Source: Bacteroides stercorirosoris (GTDB lineage Bacteria > Bacteroidota > Bacteroidia > Bacteroidales > Bacteroidaceae). From it: DNA of 52,279 bases. The stretch covers positions 1 to 52,279 of the forward strand of contig NZ_FQZN01000037.1 of NCBI RefSeq assembly GCF_900142015.1, written 5' to 3'. Below the pieces are notes generated by a model that was given only the letters and a program-made list of their open reading frames with translations, was not told the DNA's origin and searched no databases. Made by a program: the position numbers and the translations under genes. Shown here in pieces: positions 33,857-42,829 of the stretch; position 1 is the first letter of the stretch; each line of letters begins with the position of its first letter.

Positions 33857-35004
33857 AAAGTGTGGAACACTCTGCATTATGGACTATTTGTGAAAAGGAC
33901 AAAGGCGACAAATACGTTGAGTTGCAAAATAGTGTAGGACAACGGTGGTATATCCCACTACGGAATAGCAGTGTACATCTGTCTTTATTTCAGCCTTCTT
34001 CCATACAAGGGAAAATTGTAGTATATTTATTTGAGATAATCAAGCATTTCCCTATAATATTACATATTATACATGCAAAAATTGTAAGGTTACAATTTAC
34101 AAAAGATTTTCAAGACATTATTGAAAACATTTTCAAAACCAACCACTGTACTTTTGGAGTTTTTTGTGGGTCTCCGGGTTATCATCAAAAACCAACGTTA
34201 CTAATCAGCAAAGGCAAATATATTTTAGGATATTGTAAATTGACAGATAACGAATATGTCAAGAAGTTGTTTCAAGATGAAAATGAAAATTTAACATATC
34301 TTCATTCTAAAGGCATAATAAATGTCCCGACTCCTTTATTTTGTGATCACCTGCCTTTTAGACAATCTATATTGGCTTTTATACAGTCAACTAACCGTAA
34401 CCGTGAGAAAAAGGTAAAAATAGCTACATATACAAATCAGAAGTTAATTGACTTCGTAAAGCAGACTAACACCAAGACAAAAGTTGCTATCCCGTTTAAT
34501 GATAGTGATTTTTCAAAATCTATTAATAATTTGGAGCAACATATCCATTTACTAAAAGACATGGATATGAAAGATACATTGAAAAGCGGAATTTCCATGA
34601 TAAATGAAAACCGAGATTCGTTCAAGTATTTTTGCGCTTCCCATGGGGATCTTACGCCATGGAATAGTTTTATTGTACAAAACGGATTCTTTGCTTTCGA
34701 TTTGGAATATTTCAAGAAATCATATACTCCTTGGTATGACTACTTCCATTTCTTTACACAAGAAATGCTTTACAACAATCACGCAAATGCAGAACAAATA
34801 TATTTGAAGTATAAAGACTTACGGTCACATTTTTTTTTAAATCAAAATAATGTAGATTTATTCTATCTATCATATTTATTGATAATTTTCGAATTCTATT
34901 TGAATCGGGACAATGGTATTCTTAATGACCGCATAAACGAATGTATGGAAATTTGGGCTTCACTTATAAAACACATTCTTGAAAATGTTTCGAAAAATAA
35001 TTAA
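33847..35004 (+). CDS. Aminoglycoside phosphotransferase-fold protein of unknown substrate
   Basis: 385 residues. The C-terminal half has the APH/choline-kinase catalytic loop SHGDLTPWNSF (HxDxxxxN, around residue 264) and the metal-binding segment AFDLEYF (around 283). The N-terminal half is unusual, with VFCGSPGYHQKPTLLISKGK where a kinase N-lobe would be expected. So an ATP-dependent phosphotransferase is likely, but not for antibiotics: it sits between a glycosyltransferase and a hexapeptide acyltransferase, overlapping both genes. Phosphorylation of a glycan or lipid carrier is a hypothesis. No signal peptide. Confidence 0.68.
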   Translation: MSMKSVEHSALWTICEKDKGDKYVELQNSVGQRWYIPLRNSSVHLSLFQPSSIQGKIVVYLFEIIKHFPIILHIIHAKIVRLQFTKDFQDIIENIFKTNHCTFGVFCGSPGYHQKPTLLISKGKYILGYCKLTDNEYVKKLFQDENENLTYLHSKGIINVPTPLFCDHLPFRQSILAFIQSTNRNREKKVKIATYTNQKLIDFVKQTNTKTKVAIPFNDSDFSKSINNLEQHIHLLKDMDMKDTLKSGISMINENRDSFKYFCASHGDLTPWNSFIVQNGFFAFDLEYFKKSYTPWYDYFHFFTQEMLYNNHANAEQIYLKYKDLRSHFFLNQNNVDLFYLSYLLIIFEFYLNRDNGILNDRINECMEIWASLIKHILENVSKNN

Positions 35005-35671
35005 TACTATAATAACTAAGATAAAAGGAGAAAATTTCACTTTGGACGAACAGGTTCCAATAGGGTATATATGTGCATTAGTCTGGATGCGTTTTATTAT
35101 GATTATTACTGGAACTATAAAAATGCATCGATTCGGACGTGTGTTTATACATTATTCTTCTAAGATAAAGTGTTCTTCTAAAATAGCCTTGCATGGTAAT
35201 CTATCTATTGATCGTAATTGTTATATCGATGCGCTATCGGTGAAAGGAATTTGTTTTGGAAACAATGTTTCCATAGGCAAGAATACCACAATAGAGTGTA
35301 GTGGTTCTTTAAAATCTCTTGGAAAAGGATTGACGGTTGGTAACAATGTGGGATTGGGCACACATGGATTTTTTGGTTGTGCCGGGGGAATTGAAATTGG
35401 AGATAATACAATTTTTGGGAATTATGTATCACTACATTCCGAAAACCATAATTTCACTCAAAGAGATATACCTATACGTTTACAGGGAGTAAATCGTAAA
35501 GGCATCAAGATTGGCAAGGGTTGCTGGATTGGAGCCAAAGCCACTATATTAGATGGTACAGATTTAGGCGATGGGTGTATAGTAGCGGCTGGTGCTGTTG
35601 TACGCGGAATTATACCGCCATATTCCATTATAGGCGGCGTACCTGCAAAAATAGTAAAAACAAGAATATGA
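34985..35671 (+). CDS. Hexapeptide-repeat O-acyltransferase (LbH family)
   Basis: 228 residues. A short N-terminal region, hydrophobic around residues 25-35, leads into a left-handed beta-helix (about 55-225) with hexapeptide repeats such as VSIGKNTTIECSG, GNNVGLGTHGFF, IEIGDNTIFGNYVSLHSENHNF and CWIGAKATILDGTDLGDGCIVAAGAVV, ending GGVPAKIVK, as in WbbJ/CysE-like transferases. Histidine in SENHNF is the likely catalytic base. The ATG at 34985 is chosen over a TTG at 34979. It overlaps the preceding gene by 20 bases and the next gene by four bases. Confidence 0.9.
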   Translation: MFRKIINTIITKIKGENFTLDEQVPIGYICALVWMRFIMIITGTIKMHRFGRVFIHYSSKIKCSSKIALHGNLSIDRNCYIDALSVKGICFGNNVSIGKNTTIECSGSLKSLGKGLTVGNNVGLGTHGFFGCAGGIEIGDNTIFGNYVSLHSENHNFTQRDIPIRLQGVNRKGIKIGKGCWIGAKATILDGTDLGDGCIVAAGAVVRGIIPPYSIIGGVPAKIVKTRI

Positions 35672-36756
35672 AACATATTGTCTGTTTTCACCTTTTCAAC
35701 GATTACAGCGGCAGTCCGAAGGTGTTGAAAATGGTATTGGAGGGGCTGTTGAAGAAAGGTTATCAAGTGGATTTAGTATCATCCAAAGGCGGAGTTTTGG
35801 ACGAACTGCTGCACTACGAAAATTTACACAAGCATTCTTATCCTTATAAGTTTTCAGCCAATTCTGTGATTACAATGCTACGTTATTGCTATGTGCAATT
35901 CTATACTTTCTTTTTATCCTTTCGTTGGTTGTTCTGTAAAGATGCGGTGTTTTATATCAACACCTTGTTACCTGTCGGTTCAGCATTGACAGGTCGAATG
36001 ATGGGCAAACGCGTTGTATATCATTACCATGAAAATGCTTTTATCAAAGGGGCTTTTTATAAGCCCTTAGCTGCTCTAATGCAAAAGTTAGCACATGAAA
36101 TCATCTGTGTATCAGAATATCAGGCATCGTTCCTGCAACGGGAAAAAGGTGTAATGGTTGTACCCAATGCTCTGCCTAAGAATTTCGTGAACAGACTGAC
36201 TCCCAATCTTCAAACAGCCTTTGAGCGAAAACAGATTTTAATGCTCGGCTCATTGAAATTATATAAGAGTCCGTTGGAATTTATCGAATTAGCCCAAAGA
36301 CTACCGCAGTTCATTTTTGTATTAGTAATAAATGATACAAAAGAAAATATCGATATCTTTATAGAAGAGCACAAAATCAACGTATGTAAAAACCTGACCA
36401 TATATCCTCGACAGAATGACGTCGTACCATTCTACAATCAGGCTTCACTCGTTTTGAATCTCTCCAATAAGAAACAGTGCGTAGAGACATTCGGATTGAC
36501 GGCATTGGAGGCTATGAGCGCCGGGATGCCGGTAATAGTACCCACGGAAGGAGGAATAGCGGAAATGGTGGCGGACGGAGAGAATGGGTATAAGATAGAT
36601 GTACAGAATCTTAATCTAATAGCAGAATGTATAAAAACAATTTTATCTGATGAAACACTTTATATGGAATTAGCAAAAAATGCATTCTCATATTCCAAAA
36701 GGTTCAGTGAAGTAGAGATGGTAAACCGTATTGAAACGATGCTGGACAAAGAATAG
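35668..36756 (+). CDS. Glycosyltransferase family 4
   Basis: About 362 residues. The ATG at 35668 overlaps the TGA of the hexapeptide acyltransferase (ATGA); the longer upstream frame is an artefact of reading through that gene. N-domain: KHIVCFHLFNDYSGSPKVLKM and VVYHYHENAFIKG. Donor domain: VVPNALPKNFV, ILMLGSLKLYKSPLEFIELA, and CVETFGLTALEAMSAGMPVIVPTEGG with the glutamate motif. Specificity unknown. It is the last gene of the strongly AT-rich block; its final 200 bases are less AT-rich. Confidence 0.9.
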   Translation: MKHIVCFHLFNDYSGSPKVLKMVLEGLLKKGYQVDLVSSKGGVLDELLHYENLHKHSYPYKFSANSVITMLRYCYVQFYTFFLSFRWLFCKDAVFYINTLLPVGSALTGRMMGKRVVYHYHENAFIKGAFYKPLAALMQKLAHEIICVSEYQASFLQREKGVMVVPNALPKNFVNRLTPNLQTAFERKQILMLGSLKLYKSPLEFIELAQRLPQFIFVLVINDTKENIDIFIEEHKINVCKNLTIYPRQNDVVPFYNQASLVLNLSNKKQCVETFGLTALEAMSAGMPVIVPTEGGIAEMVADGENGYKIDVQNLNLIAECIKTILSDETLYMELAKNAFSYSKRFSEVEMVNRIETMLDKE

Positions 36757-36828
36757 AACAAAGATAATCATAAAAAATTCTTTTCATACTAAAGAAAGAA
36801 ACTTCTAATAGACAATCTTTTTATATTT

Positions 36829-37911
36829 ATGACACAAGTAGCTATTGTAGGCATCCAAGGTGTGCCTACAAAATATGGTGGCTTTGAGACTCTGGTGGAA
36901 AACATTATCGGTAATAATTGTTGTTCCGAAATCTGTTATACCGTTTTTTGTAGCGGCAAAGATTATGCCACACGTATGAAATCCTACAAAGGAGCACGGC
37001 TGAAATATGTTCCGCTATTCCATGCCAATGGGATACAAAGCACTCCTTATGACATCCTGTCGATGCTTAAATGTCTGCGAGGTTATGATGCCGTAGTCAT
37101 ATTAGGTGTGTCGGGCTGTATTTTCCTGCCAATTTTCAGATTATTGTATCGCAAGTATCTGATAGTGAATATTGACGGACTGGAGCACCGGAGGGCCAAA
37201 TGGAGCAAATTTGCCAAATGGTTTCTGCGGACAAGTGAAGCAATGGCCGTACACCATGCGGACGTGATAATAGCAGATAATAAAGGCATACAGGACTACG
37301 TGTGGAATACATATCAGAAAAAAGCTGAGCTGGTGGCCTACGGAGGAGACCATGCGCAAAGAGACGTCACCGAAGAAAGGCAGAATGAAATTCTGAAGCG
37401 ATATGGAATTGATTCCGGATGCTATGCCGTCAGCGTATGCCGTATTGAACCGGAAAACAACTGCCATCTGATTCTGAAAGCTTTTGCTACTGCGGGAGAA
37501 AACCTGGTGTTTGTGGGAAACTGGGAACGGAGTGAATACAGCCGACGACTAAAAAAGGAATATCAGGATCGGCAGAATATACAGATGCTGGACTCTGTGT
37601 ATGACCTCGATGTACTCTATGCTCTACGTAATCAATGCAGATGCTATATCCACGGGCATAGCGCAGGCGGGACAAACCCTTCACTGGTAGAAGCCATGTT
37701 TTTCGGTAAACCGATTCTGGCTTTTGACGTGATTTACAATCGTGAGACAACGGAAAACAAGGCTCATTACTTCAAGACAAGTGAAGAATTGGTGAAATTA
37801 CTGCATAGCAGACCAAAGGACGGATGCAAAATGCAGGAGATTGCAACAAAACGCTATACCTGGTCTTTTATAGCCCGGCAATACAGAATGCTAATTTTAT
37901 CCCACAAATAA
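36829..37911 (+). CDS. Glycosyltransferase with DUF1972 domain (rhamnosyltransferase-like)
   Basis: 360 residues. Opening VAIVGIQGVPTKYGGFETLVENI is the DUF1972 signature found in WchF-like beta-1,4-rhamnosyltransferases that act early in repeat-unit synthesis. Later blocks are NIDGLEHRRAKWSKFAKWFL, VAYGGDHA, RIEPENNCHLILKAF and HGHSAGGTNPSLVEAMFFGKPILAFD. Donor dTDP-rhamnose would agree with rmlC in the same locus, but it is not proven. It is the last gene of the capsule operon and runs straight into a strong terminator hairpin. Composition is closer to the chromosomal genes than to the AT-rich block. Confidence 0.88.
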   Translation: MTQVAIVGIQGVPTKYGGFETLVENIIGNNCCSEICYTVFCSGKDYATRMKSYKGARLKYVPLFHANGIQSTPYDILSMLKCLRGYDAVVILGVSGCIFLPIFRLLYRKYLIVNIDGLEHRRAKWSKFAKWFLRTSEAMAVHHADVIIADNKGIQDYVWNTYQKKAELVAYGGDHAQRDVTEERQNEILKRYGIDSGCYAVSVCRIEPENNCHLILKAFATAGENLVFVGNWERSEYSRRLKKEYQDRQNIQMLDSVYDLDVLYALRNQCRCYIHGHSAGGTNPSLVEAMFFGKPILAFDVIYNRETTENKAHYFKTSEELVKLLHSRPKDGCKMQEIATKRYTWSFIARQYRMLILSHK

Positions 37912-37942
37912 TGGGGAAACTTTCCGAAATAAAGTTTCCCCA
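37912..37942. terminator. Terminator closing the capsule operon
   Basis: TGGGGAAACTTT (37912-37923) pairs perfectly over 12 bases with AAAGTTTCCCCA (37931-37942). It begins immediately after the last capsule stop codon and lies between convergent genes, so it may serve the minus-strand GH18 gene as well. On the plus strand it is followed by TTATTGCTTTT. Confidence 0.88.
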
Positions 37943-37968
37943 TTATTGCTTTTAAAAAGATACATTCA

Positions 37969-39699
37969 TCATTTTTTCAATGTCCACCGGATTGCATTTC
38001 TGAACATCTTCGTAAAGTCTTCCGTTTCGTACAATTTCTTACTGTGCCCGATCTGGAAATAGACATTGCGCGCTTTCTTGTTCTCATTCACCCATACCAC
38101 AGGGTGGTCTCCCATCTTGACGTCAGAAGCAGGAGTATAGCTATATTCGTCCACATGCGCCAATACATGCACATTGCGACGCGGACTTCTGTCATAGGTA
38201 TACCACTCATCATCAGGGATAATGAACGTTCCCTGCACATCCTTCATGACCGGATGTTCCGGATCTTCCGTGATAACCACTCCATCAGCCAACGGGGCAA
38301 TATAATTCTTGAAGCGCACACCGCCCATAAAATCGGAGAACCATTGCCACATCGGATAACCATCGAATTCTCCCAACAACGTGGCATGATGGAAACCGAT
38401 CCAGCCGCCACGTCCCTCATCAATATACTTGGTAAAGGCAGCCTGTGCCGTTTCACTCCACGTATAAGGCGGGTAGTCCAGCTGGATAATCAAATGGAAA
38501 CGATTGAGATATTCCTCTGTAATCGGTTTCGCATTATTTATTTCCGTAATTTCAAAGTTCATGGCTCCACTCTCCCGAGCCAACCATTGCATACCGGCAT
38601 CCGTAAACCCGCCATGCTGTCCGCCGCGCTCGGTCAGAACCAACACCTGATAAGGAGCTGCCTGACCCTTCTTATTGACAAGCAGACTCTCATACATCGT
38701 ACGACGCAAATCGCCCTGGGGATTATCACCCGCATAGTCCCAATACATACCGCCAAGCAATCCCTTATCCAAGATATACTGGCACTTGATAGCCAATGAA
38801 CGGGGATTCTCATAACCGAAAACAAGCACACCATCCTTGTTTGCCAGATACGGCACTTTGGCTGTATCATCCCAACGTTTCTCAAATTCAGTCGTGCCAC
38901 CTACCTTACGGTAATCCTGGAAATTAGGATAGTGGTCGCCGCCACGTCCATAGAAAGGTACTCCCATAGTTAACTTAGAAGCCGGAACACCTGCTTTGAG
39001 ATGCGCTTCAACCGCGGCATCGGCAGTCATCCAACCGCTATTCGCCGAACGGTAAAGGGCGGCATGATGTTTAGGAGCATTCCCCATGTCATAAGACATG
39101 ATATTGACAAAATCTATATAAGGAAGAATGGCTTTGAAGTCTATATACTCGGCAGAAGCCACAGTGGCAAGAGTCAACAACTTCTTCTTCCCTATCTCTT
39201 TCCGTATATCCCGCATCAGCAACGTGAAGTTTTTCGTATCGTCCGGTGAAGCGGAAATGTTGGCAGCCTTACTGGTAGGATATTCCCAGTCGATATCAAT
39301 GCCATCCAGACCGTACTCTTTCACCACCCGCTTGCAATCTTTCGCAAACGCCAGGCGGAACTCATCATTGGCAGCCATTTCACTGAAACGCCCGCTTCCC
39401 CATCCGCCGATGGAAAGCATTACTTTCAATCCCGGTTTCTGTGCTTTCAAAGCGACAACTTCCCGAAGGCGGCTCTCATTGGCAATTTCCACTCCATCAA
39501 ATGTTTCGCTTACATGACCGAACGCATAGTTGATGTGCGTCATGTATTGCGGATCGGGCATGACACTACTCCAGGAAGTCACATAAGCCACAATCACCTT
39601 CGCATCCGAAGAAGTCATACGCAACTCTCCTGCCTTACTACTACTGCACGACAGCAATACTGCCAGTACAGACAAAATCATAAATCTCATTCTTTTCAT
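37969..39699 (-). CDS. GH18 chitinase-like domain fused to a ThuA-like domain, lipoprotein
   Basis: About 576 residues. Signal peptide RFMILSVLAVLLSCSSS with a lipobox Cys. Residues about 35-330 are a GH18 barrel: KVMLSIGGWGSG and the catalytic DGIDIDWEYP with the acid glutamate intact, then VNIMSYDMGNAP and MYWDYAGD. A ThuA-like domain follows (about 340-576): VLVLTERGGQHGGFTDA, HLIIQLDYPPYTWS, GRGGWIGFHHAT, HPVMKDVQGTFIIPDDEWYTY and the terminal VWVNENKKARNVYFQIGH. Cleavage of GlcNAc-containing glycans (chitin or N-glycan core) is inferred. The ATG at 39699 lies 11 bases after the transporter stop; the longer frame is not favoured. Last gene of the amino-sugar operon. Confidence 0.9.
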   Translation of the reverse strand: MKRMRFMILSVLAVLLSCSSSKAGELRMTSSDAKVIVAYVTSWSSVMPDPQYMTHINYAFGHVSETFDGVEIANESRLREVVALKAQKPGLKVMLSIGGWGSGRFSEMAANDEFRLAFAKDCKRVVKEYGLDGIDIDWEYPTSKAANISASPDDTKNFTLLMRDIRKEIGKKKLLTLATVASAEYIDFKAILPYIDFVNIMSYDMGNAPKHHAALYRSANSGWMTADAAVEAHLKAGVPASKLTMGVPFYGRGGDHYPNFQDYRKVGGTTEFEKRWDDTAKVPYLANKDGVLVFGYENPRSLAIKCQYILDKGLLGGMYWDYAGDNPQGDLRRTMYESLLVNKKGQAAPYQVLVLTERGGQHGGFTDAGMQWLARESGAMNFEITEINNAKPITEEYLNRFHLIIQLDYPPYTWSETAQAAFTKYIDEGRGGWIGFHHATLLGEFDGYPMWQWFSDFMGGVRFKNYIAPLADGVVITEDPEHPVMKDVQGTFIIPDDEWYTYDRSPRRNVHVLAHVDEYSYTPASDVKMGDHPVVWVNENKKARNVYFQIGHSKKLYETEDFTKMFRNAIRWTLKK

Positions 39700-39709
39700 A
39701 ATATTATAG

Positions 39710-40972
39710 TTAATCAGCTGTTTGACGAACACGGGAACCTACCAATGCATAATACAGCATGAATAATTCCCCCAAAAGTACAATAAACCAAGACCATCTC
39801 CAACTTTCCAGCAAATCAGCGAAGACGCCTTGCAGCAGAGGCAGGATAGCACCACCCACTACACCTATCATAAATACTCCCGAAGCTACCGAAGTATATT
39901 TACCCAAATGAGCCACAGACAACGTGAAGATAGCTCCCCACATAATGGAGTGGAATAGACCTACCGCCGTCAGCAGCCAGGGATTATTGAAAATAATAGC
40001 TAACAGAGCCAGCACACCCGCCGATACAGTAGTCACCACCAACTGCACACGGGGAGAGACCTTGCTCAGTGAACTGCCTACCAGACGCCCCACCAGCATA
40101 CCACCCCAATAGAGTGTAGCCATCAAGGCAGGCGAAGGGCAATTCCGTTCAATGGCATACAAATTGATATTCGCACCAATGCAAACCTCCACACCCACAT
40201 AGCAGAATATGGCACAGACGCCCAAAGTCAGATGCCGGAATGACCAGACGCTTTTCTCCAGTTTCTCTCCTTTTTCCACCCGAGTACCCTGTATGTCAGG
40301 CAAAGACAGCCTCATCAGCAAGAATACGACCACCGCAATAGTCAGCATCAATGCCAGGAAAGGCATCATCAACTGGCTGATTTGAATGTCCTCCATAGCC
40401 AGCCCACCGAAAACAACTCCCGTCACAAAATAAGGGGCAATCGTAGTGCCGACAGAGTTGGCCGTGCCACCGATAGCGAGACGCTGGATAGCCTGTGTTC
40501 CTTTCACCCGGCAAGCCGTGAGATAGGGATTGATGACAACCTGCAAGATTGTGGCCGAAGCTCCCACTACGAACGACCCCAATAAGAAAATAAAGAAGCC
40601 GACGGGAATAATGCTCTCTCCCATCACGGCAGCAGCATCAGGAAATCTTACGGTGAAATAAGAAGAAGCGAAAAAGAGTCCCAAACCGGCAATCATCACC
40701 CAAAGCCCACGGATTAACGTGCCTTTATAGCCGTACTTATTAATCCAGGATGAACCCACCCCGCCACAAACGGGATAGGCAAGAAACCATGAAAAAGTAA
40801 TCAAAGTGGCGAAGGTGTTCTTCAGATTACCCACTTTCATGAGGAAAGTTTCCTTCAAAGGTCCCTGAAACTGAGTATTGGCAGTTGTCAGAAAGCCGAC
40901 AATAAGGAATAGAAAGACCATTGTAAGGAATGGTCCCATGTAATTGATTTGTTTTTCCTGTTGTGTCATCAT
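39710..40972 (-). CDS. MFS sugar transporter (FucP/NagP-like)
   Basis: About 420 residues, twelve membrane helices. The family blocks YMGPFLTMVFLFLIVGFLTT and FLMKVGNLKNTFATLITFSW resemble the fucose/glucose/N-acetylglucosamine:H+ symporters of Bacteroidetes. QVVINPYLTACRVKG is a variant of the NPxxT region of FucP-like proteins. The neighbours nagB, a ROK kinase and a GH18 enzyme point to GlcNAc as the substrate, so this is a plausible NagP. The frame extends upstream into nagB, but MMTQQEK at 40972 (20 bases after the nagB stop) is the sensible start. Confidence 0.85.
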   Translation of the reverse strand: MMTQQEKQINYMGPFLTMVFLFLIVGFLTTANTQFQGPLKETFLMKVGNLKNTFATLITFSWFLAYPVCGGVGSSWINKYGYKGTLIRGLWVMIAGLGLFFASSYFTVRFPDAAAVMGESIIPVGFFIFLLGSFVVGASATILQVVINPYLTACRVKGTQAIQRLAIGGTANSVGTTIAPYFVTGVVFGGLAMEDIQISQLMMPFLALMLTIAVVVFLLMRLSLPDIQGTRVEKGEKLEKSVWSFRHLTLGVCAIFCYVGVEVCIGANINLYAIERNCPSPALMATLYWGGMLVGRLVGSSLSKVSPRVQLVVTTVSAGVLALLAIIFNNPWLLTAVGLFHSIMWGAIFTLSVAHLGKYTSVASGVFMIGVVGGAILPLLQGVFADLLESWRWSWFIVLLGELFMLYYALVGSRVRQTAD

Positions 40973-40992
40973 GTAGTATTGTAGTATAATGA

Positions 40993-41727
40993 TTAGTTTT
41001 CGGATAGTTCGGAAGCGGAAGCAGTATCCAGCAGGAACTCGCAATCCGGATGCAGTTGGAGCACGGAAGCCGGAACGTCGGGAGTGACAGGGCCATCCAG
41101 CATTTGTTTCACAATACCGGCCTTATTACTGCCCTTCGCCACCAGCACAATCCGGCGTGCCTGCATGATATTCTTTATGCCCAAAGTTGCTCCACCCAGT
41201 TCTTTCTCCGGTGGAGTACCGGTTTCCCGGCGGATACGTTCCTCCAGTTCCGGATTCATCTTAGTAACCCATGCTTCACCGTCAAAAGGAGACTGAGGTT
41301 GATTAAAGCCCAAATGACCATTTTCTCCCAATCCCAGAATCAGCAGGTCGATGCCGCCACGCCTGGCAATCTCTTCTTGAAAAGCAATGCAATCCCTTCT
41401 GAAATCATCCGAGAAAGTAGGCAGCATCAGGAAGTTTTCATCCCTAATGCCTAAGGTATCTATAATTTCCGTCTTCAGCATCGTATAGCATGCTCCGGCA
41501 TATTCGCGCGGTACATTGGTCACTTCGTCCAGCCCGAAAAAGGTGACGGCAGAAGTATTAAAAGGATAACGGGAATATACTTCTCCGACAATCCGGTGCA
41601 GATTTCCGGTCGTGCGTCCTGTAGAAAGACCGATAACGGCTTCCGGCTTGCGCAGTATCTCTCCGATTATGCGCCAAGCGGCTGTACAGTCGAATTCACT
41701 TTCATTCTTTGTGATAGTTACTTTCAT
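40993..41727 (-). CDS. nagB: Glucosamine-6-phosphate deaminase
   Basis: Converts glucosamine-6-phosphate to fructose-6-phosphate and ammonia. 244 residues. Family motifs: VIGLSTGRTTGNLHRIV, FFGLDEVTNVPREYAGACY with the active-site Asp, and LLILGLGENGHLGFNQPQS containing the catalytic His region. It lacks the C-terminal allosteric tail seen in the 266-residue E. coli enzyme, as in other short NagB forms. Operon with the ROK kinase upstream (31-base gap) and the transporter downstream. No nagA deacetylase is in the window, so that step must be encoded elsewhere. Confidence 0.92.
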   Translation of the reverse strand: MKVTITKNESEFDCTAAWRIIGEILRKPEAVIGLSTGRTTGNLHRIVGEVYSRYPFNTSAVTFFGLDEVTNVPREYAGACYTMLKTEIIDTLGIRDENFLMLPTFSDDFRRDCIAFQEEIARRGGIDLLILGLGENGHLGFNQPQSPFDGEAWVTKMNPELEERIRRETGTPPEKELGGATLGIKNIMQARRIVLVAKGSNKAGIVKQMLDGPVTPDVPASVLQLHPDCEFLLDTASASELSEN

Positions 41728-41757
41728 CTTATTAATAAGGTATTAATGATTCAGACT

Positions 41758-42699
41758 TTACATATTCATGGCTACTGCTCCTGCACCCAACAAACCTATG
41801 AACTCCGGATTCAGCTTTGTGATGACAACACCATTGGTTACAAAACGCATGGTAGTAGGGTTCAGCAATTCCAGTATTTTGGCGTGCATATATCCGTCCG
41901 CCACTACCCCACCACCCAAAACGATGGTTTCCGGATCCGTCACCCTCACCAGGTTCATTATCAGGTTTGCCAAAGCCTCGGAAGCGTTTTCCACGAGTTT
42001 CACACAAAGAGGGTCGCCTTTACGGCTCAATGCAAAGATTTCACTGACCGGTATCCGTTCGCCTCTGTCGGCAGGGATATGCAAGCCAGTTTCATACTGT
42101 TCATGAAGCAAGCGGGCACAACGGTCGAAACCGATGCCGGAAGCTATCGCCTCCACACAGTCCATTCTTCCGCAAGTGCACTTGATTCCCACACTCACGC
42201 CTACCCGCACATGCCCCACCTCACCGGCATTGAAATGGCTGCCGCGTATCTGCCTGCCATTCACAACCGTACCGACGGCAATGCCTGTTCCTATATTTAA
42301 ATAGATGAAGTTTTTGGAGATTTGTCCGAAGCCCCAGACACGTTCTGCACGTGTGGCGCTTTTCACATCATTATCTATATGGCAGGAAATGCCATAGATT
42401 TCCGCCAATTCTTTAGCCAACGCAATGGGTTGCGTCCTGCTGGGGTCGATCTGCAACCAGATACCCTGATTGGGATCCACCCGGCCAATCAGTCCAACTC
42501 CCATCGCCAAAGGTTTCTTATCATACCACCCGACGGTCTTGATATAATCATCCAGTGATAATTTGATAATATCCAGCGCTGCTTGCTGATTAAAATATCC
42601 GGAGTCATATTTTTTGTACCTCAAGATATTACCACGACTGTCAATTTCACCAATCAGTAATTTTGTTCCGCCTAAGTCCAGGCCTAAATACGTTTCCAT
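41758..42699 (-). CDS. ROK family sugar kinase
   Basis: 313 residues. Starts METYLGLDLGGTKLLIGEID, the ATP phosphate-binding loop. The ROK zinc motif is present as CTCGRMDCVEAIASG, preceded by FNAGEVGHVRV; the catalytic Asp is in CHIDNDVKSA. C-terminal VLGGGVVADG completes the ATP site. No DNA-binding N-terminus, so it is a kinase rather than a repressor. Neighbouring nagB and GH18 genes suggest N-acetylglucosamine or glucosamine as substrate, but glucose cannot be excluded. First gene of the operon, with the two-component regulator 130 bases upstream on the same strand. Confidence 0.9.
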   Translation of the reverse strand: METYLGLDLGGTKLLIGEIDSRGNILRYKKYDSGYFNQQAALDIIKLSLDDYIKTVGWYDKKPLAMGVGLIGRVDPNQGIWLQIDPSRTQPIALAKELAEIYGISCHIDNDVKSATRAERVWGFGQISKNFIYLNIGTGIAVGTVVNGRQIRGSHFNAGEVGHVRVGVSVGIKCTCGRMDCVEAIASGIGFDRCARLLHEQYETGLHIPADRGERIPVSEIFALSRKGDPLCVKLVENASEALANLIMNLVRVTDPETIVLGGGVVADGYMHAKILELLNPTTMRFVTNGVVITKLNPEFIGLLGAGAVAMNM

Positions 42700-42829
42700 T
42701 TTTTATCTGCATTTTTAGTGGGTTACTATTGACCACAATATTACGCACAATCAAGGAAACGAAAGTTGATTCTTTGACAAAAAAGGTTCGTTACTTATCC
42801 ACTTAGGTTTAAATACAGTTTTTTATAGT

